A stretch of 64,000 bases of DNA from Variovorax sp. KBW07 (GCF_003852515.1 NZ_QAJK01000024.1:106233-170232), one strand, 5' to 3'. Shown: positions 49,304-61,522, counted from the stretch's first letter. The notes: generated by a model from the sequence alone, not told the origin. Made by a program: numbers and translations.

Positions 49304-51078
49304 GCTGCCTCCTCCACCTTGAATCGCGCACCGTTGGCCGCGGCCTTGAACGGGTCGTGCCCGACACGGCGCAGCGTGTCGATGAAGGTCTCGCCCGAGG
49401 TGCGGGTGTCGCGGTAGGTCGTGAGCACGGCCTCGATCACGCCCGGCACTTCGGCTGCCGAGAACGAGGGGCCGACCGCCTTGCCGGCCTGCGACGGACC
49501 GCTGAGCGCGGAGCCATCGGAGCCGGCCAGCGTGACCTGGTACCACTCCTTGCCGTCCTTGTCGACGCCCAGGATGCCGATGTGGCCGCTGTGGTGGTGG
49601 CCGCAGGAGTTGATGCAGCCGCTGATGTGCAGGTCGATCTCGCCGAGGTCGTCGAGCTCGTCGAGGTCCTGGTAGCGCTCGGTGATGGCTTCGGCGATGG
49701 GAATCGAGCGCGCATTGGCCAGCGCGCAGAAGTCGCCGCCGGGGCAGGCGATCATGTCGGTCAGCAGGTGCACGTTGGCGCTGGCAAAGCCGGCCGCGCG
49801 GGCGGCGAGCCACAGCGCGTGCAGGTCTTCGGCATGCACCCAGGGCAGCACCACGTTCTGGTCGTGCGTCACGCGGGCTTCACCGGCCGAGAAGCGGTCG
49901 GCCAGCAGCGCGAGCGTGTCGAGCTGGTCGGCCGAGGCATCGCCGGGCGCCTGCTTCAGGCGCTTGAACGACAGCGTGACGGCGCGCAGCGCGGGGTTCT
50001 TGTGCGGTGCCACGTTGCGGGCCAGCCAGCGCGCGAACTGCACGTCTTCGGCGGCGTGGGTGCGCAGCTCGGCATCGGTCTTCTCGGCGCTCTGCAGCAC
50101 GCGGGTGGCCAGCGTCGGCGGCACGAAGGAGGCGGCCACGCGGTCGTACTCTTCCTGCGTGATGGTGTGCGGTGCGCCGTCGTGCTCCAGGATCTGCTTG
50201 TACTCGGCATCCACGTCGTCGATGTAGCGCTGGCCCTCGGCCTTCACCAGGATCTTGATGCGCGCCTTGTAGATGTTGTCGCGGCGGCCATAGCGGTTGT
50301 AGACGCGAATCACCGCTTCGAGGTAATTCATGATCTGCTGCCAGGGCAGGAACTCGCGCAGCACGGTGCCGATGATCGGCGTGCGGCCCATGCCGCCGCC
50401 CACCTGCACGCGGAAGCCGATTTCGCCGGCCTCGTTCTTCACCACGTGCAAGCCCACGTCGTGCCAGCCGGTGGCGGCGCGGTCTTCGGTGGCACCGGTG
50501 ATGGCAATCTTGAACTTGCGCGGCAGGAACGCGAACTCGGGGTGCAGCGTGCTCCACTGGCGCATGATTTCCGCGAACGGGCGCGGATCGGCAATTTCGT
50601 CGACGGCAATGCCGGCGCGTTCGTCGCTGGTGATGTTGCGGATGCAGTTGCCGCTGGTCTGGATGCCGTGCATGTCGACCGAAGCCAGCAGGTCCATCAC
50701 GTCGGCCGACTTCGACAGCGGAATCCAGTTGTACTGGACGTTCTGGCGCGTCGAGAAGTGGGCGTAGTGGGTCGGCAGCTTGTGGCTGCCCAGCAGGCCC
50801 TGCGTCTCGATGGCCTTCTTGTAGACCTCGGCTTCGGGCTCGTCGTATTCGCGGGCGATCTTTGCCAGCACGCGCAGCTGGCGGCTCGAAAGCTCGCCGT
50901 AGGGCACGGCCACGCGCAGCATCGGCGCGTAGCGCTGGACATACCAGCCGTTTTGCAGCCGCAGCGGGCGGAACTCGTCCTCGTGCAGGCGGCCCTTTTG
51001 CCAGCGCTCGAGCTGGTCTCTGAACTGGGCGGCCCGTTGGTGAACGAACTGGCGATCGAATTCTGTGTATTGGTACAT
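49300..51078 (-). CDS. cysI: Sulfite reductase hemoprotein subunit (CysI; sulfite/nitrite reductase family)
   Basis: A 592-residue siroheme / [4Fe-4S] enzyme that reduces sulfite to sulfide with six electrons. The duplicated ferredoxin-like and siroheme-binding domains are present (TRQNVQYNWIPLSKSADVMD, SGNCIRNITSDERAG in the first half). The cluster ligands are in CPGGDFCALA and SGCINSCGHHHSGHIG (C-x5-C, C-x3-C). No CysJ flavoprotein gene is in the operon, so a ferredoxin donor is likely. It is the first gene of the cys operon; twin dyads lie 115-185 bp upstream. Confidence 0.93.
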   Translation of the reverse strand: MYQYTEFDRQFVHQRAAQFRDQLERWQKGRLHEDEFRPLRLQNGWYVQRYAPMLRVAVPYGELSSRQLRVLAKIAREYDEPEAEVYKKAIETQGLLGSHKLPTHYAHFSTRQNVQYNWIPLSKSADVMDLLASVDMHGIQTSGNCIRNITSDERAGIAVDEIADPRPFAEIMRQWSTLHPEFAFLPRKFKIAITGATEDRAATGWHDVGLHVVKNEAGEIGFRVQVGGGMGRTPIIGTVLREFLPWQQIMNYLEAVIRVYNRYGRRDNIYKARIKILVKAEGQRYIDDVDAEYKQILEHDGAPHTITQEEYDRVAASFVPPTLATRVLQSAEKTDAELRTHAAEDVQFARWLARNVAPHKNPALRAVTLSFKRLKQAPGDASADQLDTLALLADRFSAGEARVTHDQNVVLPWVHAEDLHALWLAARAAGFASANVHLLTDMIACPGGDFCALANARSIPIAEAITERYQDLDELDDLGEIDLHISGCINSCGHHHSGHIGILGVDKDGKEWYQVTLAGSDGSALSGPSQAGKAVGPSFSAAEVPGVIEAVLTTYRDTRTSGETFIDTLRRVGHDPFKAAANGARFKVEEAA

Positions 51079-51500
51079 CGTGCGTGTGTGTCTTGGAGAA
51101 GTGCGGTGCCGATCGTGAAACGGGGCGCCCCAGCAAGAAGCCGAGATTCTGAAAGCGCCCCTTATGGAAGCAAACTATTTTTTGGTTCGCGCCTTATGCG
51201 GATAAGCATATTCACCAGCATCCATGCGGGTTTCCGGGCGGTTGGATGCTTATTCCGGATAAGGCGCGGACGCCGGAACGGCGCCGGCCGACCCGGGAAT
51301 TCTAGGAACAGGGCGGCGTTCCGGCTGGCGTGGGGTGAGCCGCGGCAAGCCATGGCCGACGTTGCCTAAAGTTTTCACCCGGGCTGCCGATATCCAGCCA
51401 TGGAGAGCGGCCATCGTGCCGCTCCTTGTCCCGATTCCGGCGGCGCTGCCCCTGCCTTGCGCCCGTCGTTCCGTCCCCCTTGAGTTTCTGGAGTCAGATC
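51079..51500. promoter_or_regulatory. Divergent control region of the cys operon with twin LysR-type dyads
   Basis: Two palindromes, CTTATGCGGATAAG (51193-51206) and CTTATTCCGGATAAG (51249-51263), face each other within a larger inverted repeat (51189-51209 against 51246-51267, ATGCTTAT and ATAAGGCGC arms). A half site CTTAT lies at 51161. The TTAT-ATAA spacing fits the T-N11-A rule of LysR-type regulators such as CysB. The remainder up to the chemoreceptor gene shows no frame that I would support. Confidence 0.6.
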
Positions 51501-53090
51501 ATGTTCTTGAGCAACGTCTCAATTGGCAAGCGCCTCGCCATCGTGCTGGGCGCCATCCTGGCGCTCTTTCTCGCCACCAGCGTCGCCGCGGTGCTGAAGC
51601 TGCAGCAACTGAGCCTGGAGATCGACACCATGATCCAGGACAACGTGAAGACCGAGCGCGCGGGCTCCGACTGGCTGCGCCACACCACCTCGGGCGTGCA
51701 GCGCGCGGCGGCCATTGCCAAGAGCAGCGACGCCAGCCTGATCGACTACTTCGCGCCGGCCACGGCCAAGTCGATCAAGGACACCAACGAGCTGCAGAAA
51801 TTCATCGAGACCAAGCTGGTCAAGCCCGCGGAGCGCGAGCTGTTCGAGAAGGTCGGCAACCTGCGCAAGGCCTACCTGGCCTCGCGGGAAGAAGTGAGCA
51901 AGCTCAAGCTGGCGGGCGACCTGGCGGGCGCCAATCGCGCCTTCGACGCCCAGTTCCAGCCCACCTCGACCAGCTACCTGGCCGGCGTGCAGCAGGTGGT
52001 GGACATGCAGCGCGAGCAGCTCGACGCCGCCGCCGCCCGCGCCAACGACCTGCAGGCGCAGACCCGCACGCTGCTGATCGTCTGCTCCGCCGTGAGCCTG
52101 GTGCTGGGCGCGCTGCTGGCCTGGCTGCTGGCCCGCAGCATCACGCAGCCGCTGCGCAGCGCCGAAACCATTGCCCAGTCGATTGCCGACATGGACCTGA
52201 CGGGCAGCCCGCAATCGAGCTACGCCAAGGACGAAACCGGCCGCCTGCTGCACGCGCTGGACCTGATGCGCTCGGCCCTGCAAGGCTCGCTGATGCAGGT
52301 GCATGGCGTGGTGATGAACGTCTCGACGGCCAGCACGCAGATCGCCATGGGCAACCACGACCTGTCGTCGCGCACCGAAGCGCAGGCCAGTTCGCTGGAG
52401 CAGACGGCAGCGTCCATCGAAGAGCTCACGTCCACCGTGAAGCAGAACGCCGACAACGCGCGGCAGGCCAACCAGCTGGCCACGTCGGCGTCGGAAGTGG
52501 CGGTGAAGGGCGGCAGCGTGGTGTCGCAAGTGGTCGACACGATGGGCTCGATCAATGCGTCGTCCAAGAAGATCGTCGACATCATCGGCGTCATCGACGG
52601 CATTGCCTTCCAGACCAACATCCTGGCGCTGAACGCGGCCGTCGAAGCCGCGCGTGCGGGCGATCAGGGCCGCGGCTTTGCGGTGGTGGCTTCCGAAGTG
52701 CGCAGCCTGGCGCAACGCTCGGCCGCCGCGGCCAAGGAGATCAAGACGCTGATCGGCAACTCCGTCGAAAAGGTCGAGGAGGGCAGCCGGCAGGTGGCCG
52801 ATGCGGGCCGCACCATGGACGAGATCGTCGGCAGCGTGAAGCGCGTGACGGACATCATGGGCGAGATCAGCGCGGCCAGCCAGGAGCAGACCTCGGGCAT
52901 CGAGCAGATCAACCAGGCCATCACGCAGATGGACCAGGCGACACAGCAGAACGCGGCGCTGGTCGAAGAGGCTTCGGCCGCCGCCCAGTCGCTTCAGGAG
53001 CAGGCGGGCAGCCTGTCGAAGATCGTCGGCGAGTTCAAGCTGGAACAGGGTGGCCGCAGCACGGCGCCGGCCCTGGGCTACGCGGGATAA
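51501..53090 (+). CDS. Methyl-accepting chemotaxis protein (Tsr/Tar class architecture)
   Basis: A 529-residue chemoreceptor. TM1 lies at about 12-32, a four-helix-bundle sensor at about 33-190 (MCP_signal 4HB type), TM2 at about 192-212 and HAMP at about 213-265. The signalling coiled coil has the hairpin tip [20 protein letters not shown] and [18 protein letters not shown]. The C terminus ([12 protein letters not shown]) has no CheR/CheB pentapeptide of NWETF type. The start at 51501 follows GGAG; upstream codons are in the promoter region. The ligand is unknown. Confidence 0.92.
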   Translation: MFLSNVSIGKRLAIVLGAILALFLATSVAAVLKLQQLSLEIDTMIQDNVKTERAGSDWLRHTTSGVQRAAAIAKSSDASLIDYFAPATAKSIKDTNELQKFIETKLVKPAERELFEKVGNLRKAYLASREEVSKLKLAGDLAGANRAFDAQFQPTSTSYLAGVQQVVDMQREQLDAAAARANDLQAQTRTLLIVCSAVSLVLGALLAWLLARSITQPLRSAETIAQSIADMDLTGSPQSSYAKDETGRLLHALDLMRSALQGSLMQVHGVVMNVSTASTQIAMGNHDLSSRTEAQASSLEQTAASIEELTSTVKQNADNARQANQLATSASEVAVKGGSVVSQVVDTMGSINASSKKIVDIIGVIDGIAFQTNILALNAAVEAARAGDQGRGFAVVASEVRSLAQRSAAAAKEIKTLIGNSVEKVEEGSRQVADAGRTMDEIVGSVKRVTDIMGEISAASQEQTSGIEQINQAITQMDQATQQNAALVEEASAAAQSLQEQAGSLSKIVGEFKLEQGGRSTAPALGYAG

Positions 53091-53118
53091 ATACGAGAGA
53101 AGGGGTCGGCGAGGCGCT

Positions 53119-53937
53119 TCAGCGCAGCATCGTCGACATGGCCGAGCAGCAGTTCAGCATGCGCACGGCCGATTCCACCTTGTCGGCTGTGAAGCGCAGG
53201 GTCACGCCGTCGATGCGTTCGAAGCTCGGCCACTGGCAGAACAGGTCGGCCAGCGCGGGCGTCTGGCAACGCAGCGTGACCACCTGCGGGCCCCTGAACA
53301 CCAGGGGCGTGGCCCCGGCGCGCGCGGCCAGCGCTTCTTCGACGCCCGCGCGAATCGCATGGCGCGACTGCTCGGGCGACAGCGACACGCCGCTGGTGTT
53401 GCCCGTGGCGCGCTTGGTCTGCACGAAGGTCGCGTGCGGAAAGAGCGGCCGGTTCTCGGCGATGAACACGTCGTCGCCGCTGCCCATGACCACCGGGGCA
53501 CCGTATTCGCCGGCCAGCGCGCCGTACACCCCGGCTTCGCCCAGTTCCTGCCCGCCGAACCAGATGCCGGCAAAGGCAAAGCCGTTGATGGTGTGCGCCA
53601 GGATGCCGCGCCCCTGCGCGCGCGAGTGGTAGCCCACCATGCAGACCGCGTCCACGCCTTCTTCGACACCCGCCACCATGCTCAGGTAGCGCGGCTTGCC
53701 CTGCACCACGCGCGCACGCGCATCGAGCACGTCGGGCGGCATGTTGCGAAAGCCGCCGTGCGAGTCGTTCACCAGCACCTCGGTGGCACCGGCGTCGAAG
53801 GCGCCCGAGATGGCCGCGTTGGCCTCGTGTGCCATCAGCAGGCGGGCGCGCTCGTATTCCGGATTGCCCTGGCGCGTTTGCTCGGGGTGGTAGACGCCGG
53901 CAACGCCTTCGATGTCGGTGGAGATCAGGACTTTCAT
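53119..53937 (-). CDS. dppA: M55 family D-aminopeptidase (DppA-like)
   Basis: A 272-residue zinc peptidase of the DppA family, which releases N-terminal D-amino acids from short peptides. Metal ligands are expected in STDIEGVAGV (Asp8, Glu10), NDSHGGFRNM (His60) and VGYHSRA (His near 104), all present. The fold's nucleophile-like regions GSGDDVFIAEN and KRATGNTSG are conserved. It is the last gene of an eight-gene peptide-use operon, 12 bp after the P1 peptidase gene. No signal peptide is seen, so it works in the cytosol. Confidence 0.9.
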   Translation of the reverse strand: MKVLISTDIEGVAGVYHPEQTRQGNPEYERARLLMAHEANAAISGAFDAGATEVLVNDSHGGFRNMPPDVLDARARVVQGKPRYLSMVAGVEEGVDAVCMVGYHSRAQGRGILAHTINGFAFAGIWFGGQELGEAGVYGALAGEYGAPVVMGSGDDVFIAENRPLFPHATFVQTKRATGNTSGVSLSPEQSRHAIRAGVEEALAARAGATPLVFRGPQVVTLRCQTPALADLFCQWPSFERIDGVTLRFTADKVESAVRMLNCCSAMSTMLR

Positions 53938-53949
53938 GGGCGCGAAGTG

Positions 53950-55050
53950 TCAGGCGAGAGGTGAAAGAAGGGAAGACGCCGGCAGCAGTTCGCCGAGCGC
54001 GGCGCGGTGGTTGCCGTCGCGCCCGGTGACGGGCGTGGCGCGCCACAGCGCATGAAGAATGGCCTGCTCGGTGCTGTCGGCCGCGGCCTGGAACAGCCCG
54101 TCGAGCAGCCCGTCGTGCAGCATCGCCACGGCCGGCATCGGCCGCTCGACGCGGTCGGGCACGGTGTAGGCGGTCGAAAAAGCCAGCACGATGTCGCCGC
54201 TGCCATGGCCGAAGACCGAGCCCGTGCGGGCCAGCCCCGCGCCCGCGCGCAGCGCCAGCCGGCGCAGCTGCCGCGCATCGAGCGGTGCGTCGGTGGCGAC
54301 GACGATGATGATCGAGCCCTTCTCGGGCTCGTTCGAAGCGGCCGAGGGCGGAATGCCGCGCGCGGCCTGCAGCGCCGCCAGCCGTTCGCCCACCGCATGG
54401 CCCGCCAGCAGCATCTGCGGCTGGCGGCCGTAGTTGGCCAGCACCAGCGTGCCGACCGTGTGCAGCCCGCCGTCGCGCGACGACACGCGGCGCGATGCGC
54501 TGCCGATGCCGCCCTTCAGCTGGAAGCTCGACATGCCGCGCCCCGCGCCGACCGAGCCCTGCGCGAAATCGGTGGAGGCGCTGTCGAAGGCCTGCAGGTA
54601 GTCGGCCTCGGTCACGGCCAACCGCTGGATGTCGTTCAGGAAACCGTCGTTGCACTCGAAGACCAGCGGATTCACCGTGGGCAGCGCCCGGCCCGTCTCG
54701 GGGTTGGCCGCCGCGCACTGGCGGATCTGCGCCGTGCCCACCGTGCCGACCGAGAAAGTGTTGGTCAGCGCGATCGGCGTTTCGAGCACGCCCAGCTCGG
54801 CGAGCTGCACCAGCCCCACGCTCTTGCCGAAACCGTTCAGCACCACGGCGGCGGCCGGCACCTTGTCGCGGAAGGTGTCGCCGGCATGCGGCCGGATGAC
54901 CGTCACGCCGGTCTGCACGCCACCGTCGTCCAGCGTCTTGTGGCCGACCGTGACGCCCGCGACGTCGGTGATGGTGTTGCGTTCGCCCTGGAGCAGGTGG
55001 CCGATGAAGGGCAGGGTGGCTGGCTGCGTGATCTGCGGAGTGGAGGGCAT
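53950..55050 (-). CDS. P1 family peptidase (DmpA/BapA type, self-processing N-terminal nucleophile hydrolase)
   Basis: A 366-residue peptidase. ITDVAGVTVGHKTLDDGG near the N terminus, LNGFGKSVGLVQLAELG, TNTFSVGTVG and the autocleavage/nucleophile site KGGIGSASRRV (Ser near 185-190) fit the S58/P1 family. Members cut L-aminopeptide or D-ester bonds (DmpA) or beta-peptides (BapA). No signal peptide is seen. It sits 12 bp after the permease gene gsiD, so its substrates probably arrive by that importer. Confidence 0.9.
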   Translation of the reverse strand: MPSTPQITQPATLPFIGHLLQGERNTITDVAGVTVGHKTLDDGGVQTGVTVIRPHAGDTFRDKVPAAAVVLNGFGKSVGLVQLAELGVLETPIALTNTFSVGTVGTAQIRQCAAANPETGRALPTVNPLVFECNDGFLNDIQRLAVTEADYLQAFDSASTDFAQGSVGAGRGMSSFQLKGGIGSASRRVSSRDGGLHTVGTLVLANYGRQPQMLLAGHAVGERLAALQAARGIPPSAASNEPEKGSIIIVVATDAPLDARQLRRLALRAGAGLARTGSVFGHGSGDIVLAFSTAYTVPDRVERPMPAVAMLHDGLLDGLFQAAADSTEQAILHALWRATPVTGRDGNHRAALGELLPASSLLSPLA

Positions 55051-55062
55051 GAAAGAGAGAAT

Positions 55063-55989
55063 TTACTCGCGGTCGATCTTCGGATCGAGCGCGTCGCGCA
55101 GTGCATCGCCCAGCAGGTTGAAGGCGAGCACGGTGAAGAAGATGGCCAGGCTCGGGAACAGCGCCACGTGCGGCGACGTGACCATGTCGGCGCGCGCTTC
55201 GTTCAGCATGGCGCCCCACTCGGGCGTTGGCGGTTGCGCGCCCATGCCCAGGAACGACAGGCTGGCCGCCGTGATGATCGAGGTGCCCACGCGCATCGAG
55301 AAATACACCACGATCGACGAGATGGTGCCCGGCAGGATGTGCCGCACGATGATGGTCCAGTCCGACGCGCCGATGCTGCGCTCGGCCTCGATGTAGGTCT
55401 GCTGCTTCAGCACCAGCGTGTTGCCGCGCACCAGGCGCGCAAAGGCCGGCACGCTGAACACCGACACGGCCACCACCACGTTGGTCATGCTGCTGCCCAG
55501 GATGGCCACCACGCCCAGCGCCAGCAGGATGCCGGGGAAGGCGAACAGCACATCGGAGACGCGCATCACGATGCGGTCCCACCAGCCTTCGTAGTAGCCC
55601 GCGAGCAGGCCGAAGGTGGTGCCGATGAAGCCGCCCACCAGCACCGACAGGAAGCCGGCCGCCAGCGAAATGCGCGTGCCCGCCAGGATGCGGCTGAAGA
55701 TGTCGCGGCCCAGCGGATCGACGCCGAACCAGTGCGTGGCCGAAGGCCCGCTGTTCAGCATGTCGTAGTCGAAGAAGTTCTCGGGGTCGAAGGGCACGAT
55801 CCACGGCGAGAACACCGCGACGAACACCAGCAGCAGCACGAAGATGGCCGCCACGATGCCCACGGGCTGTTTCTTGAAGCGGCGCCAGCATTCGCCCCAG
55901 GGCGTGCGGACCTTGCCGGCGGTCAGCGCAACGGCAACGGGGGACAGTGGAACTATGGATTCGGCAGGCACGCCGGTAGCTTGCGTCAT
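55063..55989 (-). CDS. gsiD: Peptide ABC transporter permease (GsiD/DppC type)
   Basis: A 308-residue inner-membrane protein with the OppC/DppC N-terminal domain ([20 protein letters not shown]) and six or so helices. The EAA-type loop that contacts the ATPase lies near [40 protein letters not shown] and [18 protein letters not shown] are the usual family landmarks. The start at 55989 (MTQATG) is chosen over an upstream in-frame start. It is 10 bp after gsiC. Confidence 0.93.
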   Translation of the reverse strand: MTQATGVPAESIVPLSPVAVALTAGKVRTPWGECWRRFKKQPVGIVAAIFVLLLVFVAVFSPWIVPFDPENFFDYDMLNSGPSATHWFGVDPLGRDIFSRILAGTRISLAAGFLSVLVGGFIGTTFGLLAGYYEGWWDRIVMRVSDVLFAFPGILLALGVVAILGSSMTNVVVAVSVFSVPAFARLVRGNTLVLKQQTYIEAERSIGASDWTIIVRHILPGTISSIVVYFSMRVGTSIITAASLSFLGMGAQPPTPEWGAMLNEARADMVTSPHVALFPSLAIFFTVLAFNLLGDALRDALDPKIDRE

Positions 55990-55999
55990 GGCTGCTTGC

Positions 56000-56920
56000 T
56001 CACTTGTAGCGGATGGTCGGGTTGATGTAGCCGTACAGCACATCGACCACGAGGTTGATCAGGATGAATTCGAGCGAGAACAGCAGCACCAGCGTCTGGA
56101 TGACGGGGTAGTCGCGCATCTGCACCGCGTCCACCAGCAGGCGGCCCAGGCCCGGCCAGTTGAAGACCGCCTCCACAAGAATGGAGCCGCCCAGCAGGAA
56201 GCCGAACTGCAGGCCCATCATGGTGACCACCGGAATCAGCGCGTTGCGCAGCGTGTGCTTGAACACCACGCTGGTTTCGTGCACGCCCTTGGCACGCGCG
56301 GTGCGCACGAAGTCTTCCTGGATCACTTCGACGAACGACGCACGCGTAAAGCGCGCCATCACGGCCGCGACGGCCGCTCCCAGCGTGATCGAGGGCAGGA
56401 TGTAGTGCTTCCAGGTGGCGGCGCCCACGGTGGGCAGCCAGCCGAGCTGGACCGAGAAGATCTGCATCAGCAGCATGCCCAGGGCAAATGCGGGAAATGA
56501 GATGCCCGACACGGCGAGCGTCATGCCCAGCCGGTCTGGCCATTTGTTGCGGTACACCGCGGAAACGATGCCGATCCCCATGCCGAAGATCACCGCCCAC
56601 ACCATGCTGGTGATGGTCAGCATCACCGTCGGGAAAAAGCGCTCGGCAATTTCCGTCGACACCGGCCGCCGCGTGCGGATCGATGTGCCGAAGTCGCCTT
56701 GCACCATGTGGGTGAAGAAGCTCACGAACTGCTGTGGCAGCGGCTTGTCGAGGCCCAGCTCCTGGCGCACCATGGCCACGGTCTGCTCGTCGGCGTCCTG
56801 TCCGGCGGCAAGGCGCGCCGGGTCGCCGGGGAGCATGTGGACGAACAGGAACACCAGCACTGCCACGATGAGCAGTGTCGGGATCAGGCCCAACAGTCGT
56901 TTGAGGAAGTAATTCAGCAT
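56000..56920 (-). CDS. gsiC: Peptide ABC transporter permease (GsiC/DppB type)
   Basis: A 306-residue permease. It begins [20 protein letters not shown], the classic DppB start, with [14 protein letters not shown], then [15 protein letters not shown]. The coupling loop is [20 protein letters not shown], and the C-terminal [19 protein letters not shown] is typical. It pairs with GsiD to form the channel. A GC hairpin lies between it and the upstream gsiB. Confidence 0.94.
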   Translation of the reverse strand: MLNYFLKRLLGLIPTLLIVAVLVFLFVHMLPGDPARLAAGQDADEQTVAMVRQELGLDKPLPQQFVSFFTHMVQGDFGTSIRTRRPVSTEIAERFFPTVMLTITSMVWAVIFGMGIGIVSAVYRNKWPDRLGMTLAVSGISFPAFALGMLLMQIFSVQLGWLPTVGAATWKHYILPSITLGAAVAAVMARFTRASFVEVIQEDFVRTARAKGVHETSVVFKHTLRNALIPVVTMMGLQFGFLLGGSILVEAVFNWPGLGRLLVDAVQMRDYPVIQTLVLLFSLEFILINLVVDVLYGYINPTIRYK

Positions 56921-56940
56921 GGGGTACGGTTGTCTCGGGC

Positions 56941-56965
56941 GGGCGGCGGCAGGAGGCCGCCGCCC
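56941..56965 (-). repeat. Intercistronic hairpin between gsiB and gsiC
   Basis: GGGCGGCGGC and GCCGCCGCCC form a perfect 10-bp GC stem around an AGGAG loop, with no T-run. A stem-loop just after a binding-protein gene often protects its mRNA and raises its level over that of the permease genes; that role is inferred here. Confidence 0.6.
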
Positions 56966-57000
56966 GCGGGACAGTCAGTCAGGAAACGAAGAGCGCTCGA

Positions 57001-58554
57001 TCAGTTCGACACCGACATCGCGTCGATGTTGATGTTGGCGTCGGGCATCACGAACACGCCCGACAGGCGCTTGGCGTGCGCCGACAGGTTCTGCTCGGTG
57101 ACCAGCGGCACGCGCGGCAGGTCCTTGCGGATCTCGTCCTGCGCGGTCTTGTAGAGCGCAGCCTTTTCCTTGTCGTCCACCGTCACCAGCGCCTTGGCGA
57201 GTGCCGTGTCGACCACGTCGCTCTTGTAGAACGACATGTTGTTGAGCTTCGGTGCCCACGACTCGGAAGCGAACAGCGGACGCAGGCCCCAGTCGGCTTC
57301 ACCGGTCGACGACGACCAGCCCGTGTAGTACATGCGGACCTTGGCCGTCTTGGGATCGGGCCATGCATCGACCTGCTCGGTGCGCTGGCCCACTTCGAGC
57401 GCCTGCACCTGCAGCTTGATGCCCACTTGCGCGAGCTGCTGCTGCACGAACTGGATGGTCTTCTGGCTGGTCGTGTTGTTGTAGGCGCTCCACAGCACCG
57501 ACTCGAAACCGTTCGGGTAGCCGGCTTCGGCCAGCAGTTCCTTGGCCTTCTTCACGTCGTAGGGAATGGGCGCCATCTTCTCGGCGAACTTCACGCCCTG
57601 GGGCATCACGCCTTGCGCGGGGAAGGCATAGCCGCCGAAGGCCACCTTCGACAGCGCTTCCTTGTTGATGGCGTAGCCGATGGCTTCGCGCACCTTCGGG
57701 TTGTCGTACGGCTTTTGCAGCATGTTGAATGCCAGGAAGCGCGTGATGATCGAGGGCGATGCCACCACTTCGAGCTTGTCGCTCTTCTTCAGCAGCTCGG
57801 CCTGCTCGTAGGGAATGGGGAAGGCAAAGTCGGCTTCGCCGGTCTGCAGCATGGCGGCGCGCGTGTTGTTCTCGAGCACCGGCTTCCATTGCAGGTTGTC
57901 GATCTTGGGGAAGCCCTTCTTCCAGTAGCCGTCGAACTTCTTGGCCTTGACGGCGTCGGTCTGCTTCCACTCGACGAACTCGAAGGGGCCGGTGCCCACG
58001 GGGTGGAAGGCGATGTCCTTGTTGCCCCACTTCTTCAGCGCGGTGGGCGAGATCATCGCGGCCGATGCGTGGGCCAGCGAGTTGATGAAGGGGCCGAAGG
58101 GCTCCTTCAGCGTGATGCGCACGGTGCTGGCGTTGACGGCCTCGACCTTGCCCACGCGGTTGAACTGGTTGTAGCGCAGCAGCTTGTTGTCCTGGTTGAG
58201 CACGCGGTCGAGCGTGACCTTCACGGCTTCGGCGTTGAAGTCGGTGCCGTCGTGGAACTTGACGCCGGTGCGCAGCTTGATGGTGTAGACCAGGCCGTCC
58301 TTCGACACGTCGTAGCTCTCGGCGAGCACGTTCTGCACCTTCAGGTCCTTGTCGAACTGGAACAGGCCTTCATAGAAGGTCTTGGTCACTGCGGTGGTGA
58401 TGGTGGTGTTGGTGTTGTACGGGTCCAGCGTTTCCGGCTGGTAGCCGATGGCCAGCACCACGTCTTTCGCGGCCAGCGCCGTGCCCGAAGCGGCAATGGC
58501 GGCCAGGCCCAGCAGTGCGGATGCCCATCGCAGGGAGGAAGAAGATTGCTTCAT
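57001..58554 (-). CDS. gsiB: Peptide ABC transporter substrate-binding protein (GsiB type)
   Basis: A 517-residue periplasmic binding protein of the SBP_bac_5 (DppA/OppA) family. The signal peptide is MKQSSSSLRWASALLGLAAI and continues to the ALAA cleavage site near residue 29. LAIGYQPETLDPYNTNTTIT, KFHDGTDFNAEAVKVTLDR and the GTGPFEFVEWKQTDAVKAK segment are family landmarks. The name follows the iaaA-gsiABCD order known from E. coli, where the system imports glutathione; substrate identity here is not proven. Confidence 0.92.
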   Translation of the reverse strand: MKQSSSSLRWASALLGLAAIAASGTALAAKDVVLAIGYQPETLDPYNTNTTITTAVTKTFYEGLFQFDKDLKVQNVLAESYDVSKDGLVYTIKLRTGVKFHDGTDFNAEAVKVTLDRVLNQDNKLLRYNQFNRVGKVEAVNASTVRITLKEPFGPFINSLAHASAAMISPTALKKWGNKDIAFHPVGTGPFEFVEWKQTDAVKAKKFDGYWKKGFPKIDNLQWKPVLENNTRAAMLQTGEADFAFPIPYEQAELLKKSDKLEVVASPSIITRFLAFNMLQKPYDNPKVREAIGYAINKEALSKVAFGGYAFPAQGVMPQGVKFAEKMAPIPYDVKKAKELLAEAGYPNGFESVLWSAYNNTTSQKTIQFVQQQLAQVGIKLQVQALEVGQRTEQVDAWPDPKTAKVRMYYTGWSSSTGEADWGLRPLFASESWAPKLNNMSFYKSDVVDTALAKALVTVDDKEKAALYKTAQDEIRKDLPRVPLVTEQNLSAHAKRLSGVFVMPDANINIDAMSVSN

Positions 58555-58625
58555 GGAAGAACTCCAGTCGGTTCGTGGAAAAAAGCAGGAGAAGGAAACG
58601 CCTGCGGGTTGAGAAAAACTTGGCT

Positions 58626-60518
<1,893 letters not shown>

Positions 60519-60565
60519 GGGAGTGCGAGGAAAAGAGGGGGCTGCGGCGTGCGTGCTGTGCGGCG

Positions 60566-61522
60566 TCAGGCGAAGATGGCCGTGTGCGGCGCTTCGTTGC
60601 CGCGTGCGTGGCCGCGGTACATGCCTTCGGTGTTGAAGGCGAGGCTCAGGTTGCCGTGGCGGTCGATGGCGATCAGCCCGCCGGTGCCGCCGATGGCGGG
60701 CAGCGACTGCTGCACCACGGCATGCGTGGCGGCTTCGAGCGTGGCACCGCCGTAGGCCATGCGGGCGCAGACGTCGTGGGCCGCGGCAACGCGGATGAAC
60801 ATTTCGCCGCTGCCGGTGCACGACACGGCGGCGGTGCGGTCGTCGGCATAGGTGCCGGCGCCGATGAGCGGCGTGTCGCCGACGCGGCCGACGCGCTTGT
60901 TGGTCATGCCGCCGGTCGAGGTGGCGGCGGCCAGGTGGCCGTGCATGTCGAGCGCCACGGCGCCCACGGTGCCGAACTTCTTGTCTTCGTCGAGCGGCGG
61001 CGTCATGGCGGCGCCTTCGTGGTCGGTGACCACGCGGCCGGTGTCGCGCACGCGGTACAGCTGCTGGCGGCGCGCCTCGGTCGAGAAGAAGAAGGGCTCG
61101 ACCATTTCCAGCCCGCGGTCGCGTGCAAAGGCTTCGGCGCCCGCGCCGGCCAGCAGCACGTGGGCGCCGTCTTCGAGCACGGCACGCGCGGCGCGCACCG
61201 GGCGGCGAACGTGCCACACGCCGGCAATGGCGCCGGCGGCCAGCGTGGCGCCGTCCATCACGGCGGCATCGAGCTCGTGGGTTTCGTCGTGCGTGAACAC
61301 TGCGCCGTAGCCCGCATTGAAGAGCGGGCAGTCTTCGAGCATTTCAACGGCCAGGCAGGTGGTGTCGAGCGCGGAGGCGCCCTTCAGCAGCATGGCCTGC
61401 GCGGCGCTCACGATGTTCTTCAGGGCGTCGTGGTACGCCTGCGCCTGCTCGGGGCTGGTCGTCGAGGCGCTGATGGTGCCGGCGCCGCCGTGGATGGCGA
61501 TAACGGGCGTGGTGTTCTTCAT
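60566..61522 (-). CDS. iaaA: Isoaspartyl peptidase / L-asparaginase (plant-type, IaaA)
   Basis: A 318-residue N-terminal nucleophile hydrolase precursor. [12 protein letters not shown] is the canonical start. The autoprocessing site is [20 protein letters not shown], where the Thr becomes the N-terminal nucleophile of the beta chain (near residue 180). [20 protein letters not shown] and [11 protein letters not shown] bind the substrate. The enzyme cleaves beta-aspartyl dipeptides and, less well, asparagine. Its start overlaps the stop of the RpiR-type gene, and the GsiABCD importer follows, as in E. coli. Confidence 0.94.
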   Translation of the reverse strand: MKNTTPVIAIHGGAGTISASTTSPEQAQAYHDALKNIVSAAQAMLLKGASALDTTCLAVEMLEDCPLFNAGYGAVFTHDETHELDAAVMDGATLAAGAIAGVWHVRRPVRAARAVLEDGAHVLLAGAGAEAFARDRGLEMVEPFFFSTEARRQQLYRVRDTGRVVTDHEGAAMTPPLDEDKKFGTVGAVALDMHGHLAAATSTGGMTNKRVGRVGDTPLIGAGTYADDRTAAVSCTGSGEMFIRVAAAHDVCARMAYGGATLEAATHAVVQQSLPAIGGTGGLIAIDRHGNLSLAFNTEGMYRGHARGNEAPHTAIFA

